From Bacillota bacterium (lineage in GTDB: Bacteria; Bacillota; Limnochordia; JAAZLZ01): DNA of 7,765 nucleotides. The translations under genes and the position numbers were made by a program. The notes beneath the pieces are model-generated. The model saw only the letters and a list, made by a program, of their open reading frames with translations. It was not told the origin of the DNA and made no database searches. The DNA is taken from positions 1 to 7,765 of the forward strand of contig JAAZLZ010000112.1 in assembly GCA_012799075.1 (NCBI GenBank), given 5' to 3'. Positions 1 to 5,955 of this stretch are shown here, piece by piece. The first letter of the stretch is position 1, and each line of letters opens with the position of its first letter.

Positions 1-109
1 AAATCCCCGTCACCCGGACCTGGATCTTAACTTCTCCTGGTTGGGGAGAAGGCTCCTTGACATCTTCCAGCACTATGCGGTAGTTTTCTTTCAGTACTGC
101 CGCCCGCAT
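1..109 (-). CDS. Zinc-type alcohol dehydrogenase (MDR family), N-terminal fragment cut by window edge
   Basis: Only the first 36 codons are inside the window. They read MRAAVLKENYRIVLEDVKEP and continue to a PGEVKIQVRVTGI stretch. This is the usual opening of medium-chain dehydrogenases of the sorbitol, threonine or alcohol dehydrogenase type, in which the next residues normally include the catalytic-zinc Cys of a CGSD-like motif; that part lies beyond the left edge. The ATG is preceded by GGAGGT at 117-122 with a 7-base spacer, so the start is well supported. It begins 19 bases after the stop of the aldolase gene, so it is very likely the third gene of the same operon. Family members oxidise secondary alcohols of polyols or hydroxy acids with NAD(P). 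The substrate cannot be judged from this fragment, and a zinc-free MDR member is not excluded. Confidence 0.85.
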   Translation of the reverse strand, partial: MRAAVLKENYRIVLEDVKEPSPQPGEVKIQVRVTGI

Positions 110-128
110 GCTTTACACCTCCAGTTTT

Positions 129-1019
129 TTACAACAGTCCGGCTTCCTGCAAGATCTGCTTCAAAGTCTCCCGGGCAGATTCGGACAAGGGCAGCAAGGG
201 CTGGCGAGGCTCGCCGCCAAAGTAGCCCCTCATTTCCATGGCCGCCTTCAGGCCGGGGATGCCCATCTGGGCGGTGATGGCCTGGTTGACGGGGAGCATT
301 CGCAAATGGAGCTCCCGGGCTTCGTCTAGTTTGGCCCCTTGGTAGAGCCGCTGGATCTGGACGCACTCATCAGGAGCAATATTGGCCAGGGCCAAGATGC
401 CCCCCTGGGCGCCAACGACTAGGGCTGGCAGGAAGTGATTCGCGGATCCTGCCAGGACGTCAAAGCCCTTCCCCTTGGTCAGGCGAACCAGCTGGCCTAC
501 TTGGACGATGTTCCCGGATGTGTCCTTCATCCCGATGATGTTGTCGTGTCCCGCCAGCATGGCCACCGTCTCGGGCGCGATATTCACCCCGGTGAACCCC
601 GGCACATTGTAAATCATGATGGGAATGGGCGAGGCATCGGCAACCTCGGTGTAGTGGCGAACCAAGACCTCCGAGGTCATCCTCCCCGTGTAGTAGTGGG
701 GATTGACGATGATGGCCGCATCGGCGCCGGCCTCGGCCGCCTTCTTCGTCATCCGGATGGTCGCCCGGGTGGACTCCATCCCCGTTCCGGCAACGAGCAC
801 CTTATCCTTGGCCATGTGCTTGCGCACCAGTCCGATGAGGGTTGCCTTCTCTTCTTCTTCAAGATAGGGGAACTCCCCATTGGAGCCCAACACCACATAG
901 CCCTGAAGATCCGTCTTGTTCCACCGCTCCAGGTTGGAGGCAAGCTTCCTCTCCGAGATCTCCCCGTTTTCAAAGGGGGTCGCAATGGGAGGGAATACTC
1001 CCTTTAGAGATACAGCCAT
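129..1019 (-). CDS. DapA-family Schiff-base aldolase, similar to 4-hydroxy-2-oxoglutarate aldolase
   Basis: A class I (lysine Schiff-base) aldolase of the DHDPS/N-acetylneuraminate lyase TIM-barrel family, about 296 residues and full length. Counting from the upstream ATG at 1025, the motifs are GSNGEF at 47-52 (substrate carboxylate loop), Tyr139 in YNVP, and the Schiff-base Lys167 in GMKDTSG. GSNGEFP and the C-terminal MGIPGLKAAME...GYFGG pattern recall, from memory, vertebrate 4-hydroxy-2-oxoglutarate aldolase (HOGA1) more than lysine-pathway DapA, which has GTTGE. A pyruvate-releasing retro-aldol reaction is therefore inferred. Two starts compete. The ATG at 1025 makes an ATGA overlap with the upstream stop but sits 1 base from AAGGAG (1027-1032). 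The in-frame ATG at 1019 has the ideal 7-base spacer and is chosen here. It lies between the hydroxyacid dehydrogenase and the MDR dehydrogenase in one operon. True DapA, a sugar-acid aldolase or another pyruvate lyase remain possible. Confidence 0.93.
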   Translation of the reverse strand: MAVSLKGVFPPIATPFENGEISERKLASNLERWNKTDLQGYVVLGSNGEFPYLEEEEKATLIGLVRKHMAKDKVLVAGTGMESTRATIRMTKKAAEAGADAAIIVNPHYYTGRMTSEVLVRHYTEVADASPIPIMIYNVPGFTGVNIAPETVAMLAGHDNIIGMKDTSGNIVQVGQLVRLTKGKGFDVLAGSANHFLPALVVGAQGGILALANIAPDECVQIQRLYQGAKLDEARELHLRMLPVNQAITAQMGIPGLKAAMEMRGYFGGEPRQPLLPLSESARETLKQILQEAGLL

Positions 1020-1021
1020 GT

Positions 1022-1978
1022 TCATTCTCCTTTCTTGTCAAACACTTGGGGATTAACTAGATTTCGAGGGACGCGTCCTGCCAGCACCGCCAAGACTTCT
1101 TCGGCGGCCATGGCTGCCATTCGCTCCATGGCCTCCTCGGTCACCGCCCCTGTATGGGGCGTGGCGATGACATTGTCCAGCTGCACCAGGGGATTGGCCG
1201 CCTGGGGAGGCTCCTTGACGAAGACATCCAGCCCCGCCCCGGCCAGCCGGCCGTCTTTCAGGGCCTGGTAGAGGTCTTCTTCATTCACTACTCCCCCCCG
1301 GGAGGTGTTGATCAAGAAGGCCGTCGGCTTCATCATGGCCAGCTCCCGGGCCGCCACGATGTCCTTCGTCTCCGGGGTCAAGGGCACATGGATCGACAAA
1401 AAGTCCGCCTTGCTTAGGACTTCTTCCAGGGAGCAAAGCTCAACTTCATCCGACTCCTTCACGTAGGGGTCATAGGCCGCAACCCGCATATCAAAGGCCA
1501 GTCGACAGCATTTGGCCAGATGCCGGCCGATCCGACCTAGACCAACCAGGCCCAAGGTCTTGCCATTCAGCTCATTGCCCATGTAGCGCTTTTGCTCGCC
1601 CAAACGTCCCTCCCGGATCTCCAGGTGGGCAAGGCTCACCTTGTTGGCCAAGTTCATCATCAAGGTCAAGGCATGCTCGGCCACAGAGATGGAATTAGCC
1701 CCCGGGGTGAACACAACGGCCACACCCCGCTGGGTGGCCGCATCCACATCGATGTTGTCATAGCCCACCCCGTGTTTGCCGATTACTTTGAGTCCCGGCA
1801 GCAAATCCATCACATCGGCCCCGATCCGGGCCGTCCGGACCACGATGCCATCGATTGCGCCAAGCTCCTTGATGAGCTCATCTAATGGCCGTCCTCCCCT
1901 AAACACCACCTCAGCTTCTTGTTTCAGGAGCTCTACGCCCGCGTTGTGAATTGGTTCCGTCACCAGAATCCGCTGCAA
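1022..1978 (-). CDS. D-2-hydroxyacid dehydrogenase (phosphoglycerate dehydrogenase-like, short form)
   Basis: NAD-dependent oxidoreductase interconverting a 2-hydroxy acid and a 2-oxo acid, cytosolic. Numbered from the chosen start (318 residues), it shows the nucleotide-binding GLGRIG at 146-151 and Asp170 after the second strand of the Rossmann fold, which favours NAD. The catalytic triad is Arg227 (NTSRGGVV), Glu256 (FVKEPP) and His275 (TPHTG). It lacks the C-terminal ACT or regulatory domain of long SerA, so a dedicated serine-biosynthesis enzyme is less likely than a glyoxylate/hydroxypyruvate reductase or another catabolic member. An open frame continues 29 codons upstream to 2065, but its residues are unlike the family. 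The TTG at 1976-1978 has AAGGAGGAGG just upstream with a 6-base spacer and places the family-typical RILVTEPI at the N-terminus. Its last codons contain the ribosome binding site of the aldolase gene, so the two are probably translationally coupled. Confidence 0.93.
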   Translation of the reverse strand: MQRILVTEPIHNAGVELLKQEAEVVFRGGRPLDELIKELGAIDGIVVRTARIGADVMDLLPGLKVIGKHGVGYDNIDVDAATQRGVAVVFTPGANSISVAEHALTLMMNLANKVSLAHLEIREGRLGEQKRYMGNELNGKTLGLVGLGRIGRHLAKCCRLAFDMRVAAYDPYVKESDEVELCSLEEVLSKADFLSIHVPLTPETKDIVAARELAMMKPTAFLINTSRGGVVNEEDLYQALKDGRLAGAGLDVFVKEPPQAANPLVQLDNVIATPHTGAVTEEAMERMAAMAAEEVLAVLAGRVPRNLVNPQVFDKKGE

Positions 1979-2143
1979 AAGCCGCCTCCTCCTTCCAGGT
2001 CCCACCAAGCCATGTTTTCTTCCAATTTGAGTGTTCTTTAGGATCCAGGCAAAATCCTTTCCCAACAGGGCTCTTTTAGCTTGCAGGAGATTCTTTTCAG
2101 TCGCCAGAATAAGTCATAAAAAGGGGAAAGTGAGGTTTAGGTC
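1979..2143. promoter_or_regulatory. Divergent intergenic region with candidate promoters for both flanking genes
   Basis: This 165-base region separates the minus-strand dehydrogenase operon from the plus-strand UroD/MtaA-like gene and must hold promoters for both. On the minus strand TTGCCT (2047-2052) and TCAAAT (2025-2030) are 16 bases apart, each 4 of 6 to the sigma-70/A consensus, giving a leader of about 40 bases. On the plus strand TTGCAG (2081-2086) and CAGAAT (2105-2110) are 18 bases apart and weaker. A small inverted repeat AGGAT/ATCCT (2040-2058) overlaps the minus candidate and could bind a regulator. The plus-strand gene has GAGGT at 2132-2136 with a 7-base spacer to its ATG. The region's role is inferred from geometry, and the individual boxes are weak matches. 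Confidence 0.4.
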
Positions 2144-3277
2144 ATGAACCATCGCGAAAGGCTCCTAGCTGCCATTAACCACCGCACCCCTGATCGGGTC
2201 CCAGTCGATCTGGGCTCCACCGCGGTGACCAGCCTGCACATCGATGCCCACCGGAAGCTTAAGGCCCATTTCGGAATCGACGACCCGGAAGAGATCATCA
2301 TCAACCGGATGATGCAGACCGTCCTCCCCCATGAAGAGATCCTGAAGCGCTTCGATGTGGATGTGAGGGGGGTCTTCATGGGCAAGCTCGACAGCCGCCC
2401 GGAGGTGGAAAGGTCCCTTAACGGGTCGACGATTTATACCGACGAATGGGGAGTCACCAGGATCAAGCCCCCCACCTCCCATTATTACGACCTGTACGAT
2501 TGCCCCTTCGACCGGGAGGACCTGACCATCAGCGATGTGGAAAACTACGACTGGCCCGACCCCGATGATCCGGGCCGGTACCGGGGAGTGGTGGAGCGGG
2601 CCCGAAAGCTGCGGGAGAAGACCGACTACGGCGTAATGTTCGTCTTCAATACCAACGTGGTCCATGTGACCCAGTTCATGCGGGGCTTCCACCTCTGGTT
2701 TGAAGATCTCCTCCTTAGACCTAAGCTCCTCCAAGCCATGATGCGCCGCCTGACGGACATCCACTTGGCCGTGGGCGAGAAAATCCTGCCCCAGGTGGCA
2801 CCCTACGTGGACATCGTCCAGGTCTCCGACGACATGGGCACCCAGGACCGGCTTCAATTCTCCCCCTTCGTTTATCGGGAGCTCATCAAGCCCTTCCATC
2901 GAGAAATCTACACCATGATCCATGATTTGACCCCGGCCAAGCTTTGGATCCACTCCTGCGGCGCCATCAGCGAAATCATCGACGACCTAATAGAAATCGG
3001 GGTTGACATCATCAACCCCGTGCAAGTAAGCGCTAAAGGCATGGAAATCGAGTCCCTCAAGGGGCGTTTCGGGGACCGGGCGGTCTTCTGGGGCGGCATC
3101 GACACCCAAAGGCTCCTGCCCCAAGGCTCCCCCGAAGAGGTGGCCGAGGCCGTCCGGCGGACCGCCCAGGTCCTAGGCCAAGGCGGCGGCTACGTCCTTT
3201 GCGGAACCCACAACATCCAGCCGGAAGTGCCGGTGGAGAACATCATCACCATGTACGATGCCATTATCGATCCTTAA
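2144..3277 (+). CDS. Uroporphyrinogen decarboxylase/MtaA-superfamily protein, probable methyltransferase-like
   Basis: A 377-residue protein of the UroD fold (PF01208-type). The N-terminal RERLLAAINHRTPDRVPVDL opening, HSCGAISEII at 270-279, IEIGVDIINPVQ near 283-294 and CGTHNIQPEVP at 353-363 are the usual blocks of the non-HemE members. His270, Cys272 and Cys353 fit the H-x-C...C zinc site known from the methylcobamide:coenzyme M methyltransferases MtaA/MtbA. True HemE signatures such as the RQAGRYLPEY block are absent, so haem synthesis is unlikely. The start is fixed by GAGGT 7 bases upstream of the ATG. It is transcribed away from the dehydrogenase operon and collides tail to tail with the short-chain dehydrogenase, its stop lying 14 bases inside that gene. 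No corrinoid protein or substrate-specific methyltransferase is nearby. Demethylation of a methylated substrate is possible, but its role here is unknown. Confidence 0.9.
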   Translation: MNHRERLLAAINHRTPDRVPVDLGSTAVTSLHIDAHRKLKAHFGIDDPEEIIINRMMQTVLPHEEILKRFDVDVRGVFMGKLDSRPEVERSLNGSTIYTDEWGVTRIKPPTSHYYDLYDCPFDREDLTISDVENYDWPDPDDPGRYRGVVERARKLREKTDYGVMFVFNTNVVHVTQFMRGFHLWFEDLLLRPKLLQAMMRRLTDIHLAVGEKILPQVAPYVDIVQVSDDMGTQDRLQFSPFVYRELIKPFHREIYTMIHDLTPAKLWIHSCGAISEIIDDLIEIGVDIINPVQVSAKGMEIESLKGRFGDRAVFWGGIDTQRLLPQGSPEEVAEAVRRTAQVLGQGGGYVLCGTHNIQPEVPVENIITMYDAIIDP

Positions 3278-4046
3278 GCCCCTCGTGGGCCTGCCAAGGA
3301 TTCTGGACGACGAGCTTGCCCCCGCTGATTTCCAAGGAGGCCCCGGTGATGTAGCCGGCGGCCTCCGATGCTAAAAAGACAACCGCCCGGGCCACATCCT
3401 CCGGCTCGCCCCAGCGGCGCACAGCCAAGGTGTCCAGGAGGGATTCACCCCAGTCGGCCCGGGACCCGGCCGTCATTTCCGTCGCGATGGTCCCGGGAAT
3501 GTAGCAGTTCACCGTGATGTTGTAAGGGCCTGCCTCCCCCGCCAGCACCCTGCTTAAGGCCAAGACGCCCGCCTTGCTGGCCGCGTAGGCCCCCGCCCCC
3601 AGCGCGGGGATCTTCGCGGCAAAGGACGAAGCGTTGATGATCCGGCCCCACCGCTCCTTTTTCATTCCAGGCAGCACCGCCCGGCAACAGTTGAAAACCC
3701 CCTTTAAGTTCACCGCCAGCACCCGGTCCCATTCTTCCTCCGTCATCTCCAGCAGGGGCTTGATGTGATAGATCCCCGCGTTGTTGACCAAAACGTCGAT
3801 CCGGCCCCACCGATCAAGGACTTTTCCAACCATCCCTTCCACCTGGGAGCCCTTGGACACATCGGCCCGAAGGGCAAGGAGCTCCCCATAGGACCAAGAT
3901 CCATCCAGCTCCGCAAGCAGCTCCTCGGAGTAGTCCAGGGCCGCCACCCGGCACCCTTCCCGACCCAGCTCCCGGGCAACAGCAAGGCCAATTCCCCGGC
4001 CGGCCCCCGTTACCAGGGCGACCTTCCCCTCAAGTCCCAAATCCAT
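3264..4046 (-). CDS. Short-chain dehydrogenase/reductase (SDR, classical FabG-like)
   Basis: A 260-residue classical SDR. The cofactor loop TGAGRGIG is at 13-20, Asp38 at the end of the second strand points to NAD(H), and NNAG is at 88-91. The catalytic tetrad is Asn113, Ser141, Tyr154 and Lys158 (YAASK), all present. The usual late V-D-G-G motif is ISGG at 240-243, followed by a 17-residue polar tail that lies partly in the overlap with the convergent gene. The reaction is oxidation or reduction of an alcohol/carbonyl; the substrate is not predictable. It starts 16 bases after the stop of the TRAP large permease, in the same direction, with a purine-rich GGAAGGG about 11 bases upstream. It is therefore very likely co-transcribed with the transporter and acts on the imported compound or its product. 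A fatty-acid FabG role is unlikely without other fab genes. Confidence 0.93.
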   Translation of the reverse strand: MDLGLEGKVALVTGAGRGIGLAVARELGREGCRVAALDYSEELLAELDGSWSYGELLALRADVSKGSQVEGMVGKVLDRWGRIDVLVNNAGIYHIKPLLEMTEEEWDRVLAVNLKGVFNCCRAVLPGMKKERWGRIINASSFAAKIPALGAGAYAASKAGVLALSRVLAGEAGPYNITVNCYIPGTIATEMTAGSRADWGESLLDTLAVRRWGEPEDVARAVVFLASEAAGYITGASLEISGGKLVVQNPWQAHEGLKDR

Positions 4047-4062
4047 TCAGTACCATCCCTTC

Positions 4063-5346
4063 CTAAGCAAACCCCAGCATGCGCGGCACAATCAACACCA
4101 GCCAGGGTACGTAAGTAATGAGCAAAAGCACCGCGATCTCAACTAGAATAAAGGGCAGGATGGCCTTGGTCAGTTCTTCCAAGGTCACCCCGGCAATGGG
4201 GCAGGCAACGAACAAGCATACCCCCAAGGGGGGCGTTGCCAGGCCAATGTTTAGATTGACGATCATCACCAAGGCAAAGTGCAAAGGATGGATGCCAAAC
4301 TTGACCGCAATGGGCGCCAGTATCGGCGCGAGGATGATCACGTTGGCCCCCGTCTCCATGAACATGCCCATGATGAGCAGGAAGATGTTGATTAGCATCA
4401 GCATCACGGTCGGGCTGTCCGTGATGGACAGGAAAAGGGCAGCGATCTGTTGGGGCACCCGCTCCACGGTCATGGCCCAGCCGAACACCGCCGCACATCC
4501 GATGATGAACAGGATGATGGATGAGGTGCGGGCCGTCTTGGCTAGGCATTGCATCACCGATTCCAAGGTCAAACTATTGAAGACGAACACCCCAGCCAAT
4601 AGGGCATAACCCACGGCCACCGCCGCGGCCTCCGTCGGAGTGAAAATGCCGCTTAGGATCCCCCCGATGATGATCAACGGCATGAGCAGGGCGATGAAGG
4701 CATCCTTAAAGCCTATTAGAAACTCCTTCACCGTCACCGGCTCCACCCGGCGGGGATGATCCAGCTTGATCGCATAATAATGGCAAACGACCATCAGTCC
4801 CAATCCCACCAACAGCCCCGGAATGAAGCCCGCGGCAAACAAGGCGCCGATGGACAGGCCCACCGTCGATCCATAGATGACCATGACAATGCTGGGAGGA
4901 ATAATCGGTCCAATGACCGATGATGAAGCCGTCACCGCCGCGCTGTATTCGGGGGTGTATCCCTCCTCGATCATGGCGGGAATCAAAATGGAGCCGATGG
5001 CTGAAGTGTCGGCCACGCCAGCCCCGGTCAGCCCGGCAAACAGGATGGAGGCCACCACATTAGCCTGGGCCAGCCCCCCCGGGACCCGCCCGACGATAAG
5101 TCCTGCAAAGCGCACTAGCCGCACCGTGATCCCGGTAGCATTCATCAGTTCACCGGCCAGGATGAAAAAGGGAATGGCCATCAAAGGGAAGGAGTCGATT
5201 CCTCCAAACATCTTCTGGGGGATCACATCAAAGGAGATTGTTCCCCAAGCGGACAGGAAGCTAAAGGCAGCCAATACCAGGGCGAACGCGATGGGCGCTC
5301 CGGTCAGGAGCAGCAAGGCAAAGGGAATCAAAAGCCAACCAGTCAT
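4063..5346 (-). CDS. dctM: TRAP transporter large permease subunit (DctM family)
   Basis: The 427-residue large membrane subunit of a tripartite ATP-independent periplasmic transporter, which drives sodium- or proton-coupled import of the ligand delivered by the binding protein. It is almost wholly hydrophobic with about 11-12 membrane segments. Family blocks in order are SFPLMAIPFFILAGELMNATG (52-72), GAGVADTSAIGSILIP (108-123), IIPPSIVMVIYG (148-159), GIFTPTEAAA (233-242), METGANVIILAP (330-341) and NIGLATPPLGVCLFV (366-380). The frame stays open up to 5700, but that extension lies inside dctQ. The ATG at 5344-5346 has AGGAGG about 10 bases upstream, gives the normal family length, and forms an ATGA overlap with the dctQ stop, typical of coupled subunits. 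Its substrate specificity resides in the binding protein. Confidence 0.96.
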   Translation of the reverse strand: MTGWLLIPFALLLLTGAPIAFALVLAAFSFLSAWGTISFDVIPQKMFGGIDSFPLMAIPFFILAGELMNATGITVRLVRFAGLIVGRVPGGLAQANVVASILFAGLTGAGVADTSAIGSILIPAMIEEGYTPEYSAAVTASSSVIGPIIPPSIVMVIYGSTVGLSIGALFAAGFIPGLLVGLGLMVVCHYYAIKLDHPRRVEPVTVKEFLIGFKDAFIALLMPLIIIGGILSGIFTPTEAAAVAVGYALLAGVFVFNSLTLESVMQCLAKTARTSSIILFIIGCAAVFGWAMTVERVPQQIAALFLSITDSPTVMLMLINIFLLIMGMFMETGANVIILAPILAPIAVKFGIHPLHFALVMIVNLNIGLATPPLGVCLFVACPIAGVTLEELTKAILPFILVEIAVLLLITYVPWLVLIVPRMLGFA

Positions 5347-5897
5347 GAACTCATCACCTCCTGCCCTCCTTGGGCGTCCGATGCCGACCTGGCCCCGACG
5401 ATTGCCGCCAAATCCTTGAAGATGAGGTCCACCAGCTGGATCTGCATCAAGACCGATCCAATGGTCACCCCCACCCGGGGATAAAACATGGGCAGGAGCA
5501 TGGCTCCCGACTTGGACCGCCAGCCCAGCTGGGCTATCCGGTAGCTGTGTTTGATCAAAATGACCATGAAGTAAAACATTATAGCCTTGATAATAAGCTT
5601 CACAACCCGGCCCACAGGTTTGGGAAGCTTCTCCACCAGGAAAGTCACGCCCACGTGCTCGCCCGCCCTCAGGGCCGAACTGGCCCCCACGAAGGCACAC
5701 CAGACCATGAGGAAGCGGGCCAGCTCCTCAGGCCAGGGCAGGGCGGCTCTCACGATGTAGCGGAATACCACTTGGAGCAAGACAACGAAGGTCATCACGG
5801 CCACCAGCACAATCCCCATGGCCGCGGCCAGCCGGTCGGCCCGTTCGCTGATGAGTTCAACTGCTCGGCAGGTGCGAAAAAATAGCCCTTTACGCAA
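5343..5897 (-). CDS. dctQ: TRAP transporter small permease subunit (DctQ family)
   Basis: Small membrane subunit of the TRAP transporter, four predicted membrane segments. Numbered from the chosen TTG these are near 26-47, 57-75, 102-118 and 140-160. The DctQ signature LPWPEELARFLMVWCAFVGA at 53-72 is clear. Two starts compete. An ATG at 5948 would give 201 residues, with a GC-rich, unfamily-like N-terminus encoded by a near-perfect inverted repeat (5918-5942). The TTG at 5895-5897 has AAAGGGG (5905-5911) with a 7-base spacer, gives 184 residues and leaves the hairpin untranslated, so it is preferred. The 3' end overlaps dctM by 4 bases (ATGA). DctQ and DctM act as one integral membrane unit that receives the loaded binding protein. 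Confidence 0.93.
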   Translation of the reverse strand: MRKGLFFRTCRAVELISERADRLAAAMGIVLVAVMTFVVLLQVVFRYIVRAALPWPEELARFLMVWCAFVGASSALRAGEHVGVTFLVEKLPKPVGRVVKLIIKAIMFYFMVILIKHSYRIAQLGWRSKSGAMLLPMFYPRVGVTIGSVLMQIQLVDLIFKDLAAIVGARSASDAQGGQEVMSS

Positions 5898-5917
5898 GAG
5901 TCTACCCCTTTCAGCAA

Positions 5918-5942
5918 GGCGGCGGGCCCAGGGCCCACCGCC
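5918..5942 (-). repeat. GC-rich inverted repeat (RNA hairpin) between dctP and dctQ
   Basis: On the plus strand GGCGGCGGGCCC (5918-5929) is followed by A and then GGGCCCACCGCC (5931-5942). On the transcribed strand these form 12-base arms that are complementary apart from one G-U pair, around a 1-base centre. A real fold would therefore be about a 10-11 bp stem with a small loop. It begins 13 bases after the dctP stop codon. No T-run follows, so it is not a standard intrinsic terminator. Such elements after a binding-protein gene commonly protect the upstream message from 3' exonucleases and make the binding protein more abundant than the permease; that role is inferred. Confidence 0.65.
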
Positions 5943-5955
5943 CATCATCTAGTCC

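Noticed and set aside
435..1007. A 190-codon plus-strand frame opposite the aldolase gene, and similar frames opposite dctQ and dctM
   Set aside because: Composition rich in His, Gly, Arg and Pro with no recognisable motif; antisense to well-supported conserved genes.
2165..2953. A 262-codon open frame on the minus strand opposite the UroD/MtaA-like gene
   Set aside because: Shadow of the real gene in high-GC DNA: no family motif, and the sense strand carries a clear conserved protein.
2144..3277. HemE (uroporphyrinogen decarboxylase of haem synthesis)
   Set aside because: The HemE-specific N-terminal RQAGRYLPEY-type block is missing and the H-x-C...C zinc pattern of the methyltransferase branch is present; no other haem genes nearby.
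4063..5700. A 545-codon open frame fusing extra sequence to the TRAP large permease
   Set aside because: The extra 118 codons lie inside dctQ in another frame and do not look like protein family sequence; the ATG at 5346 with AGGAGG gives the normal DctM length.
1022..5897. Sulfolactate or dihydroxypropanesulfonate degradation locus, which also pairs TRAP-like transport with SerA-like and SDR dehydrogenases
   Set aside because: No sulfolyase, sulfoacetaldehyde acetyltransferase or cysteate lyase is present, and the DapA-type aldolase has no place in those pathways. Cannot be excluded for genes outside the window.
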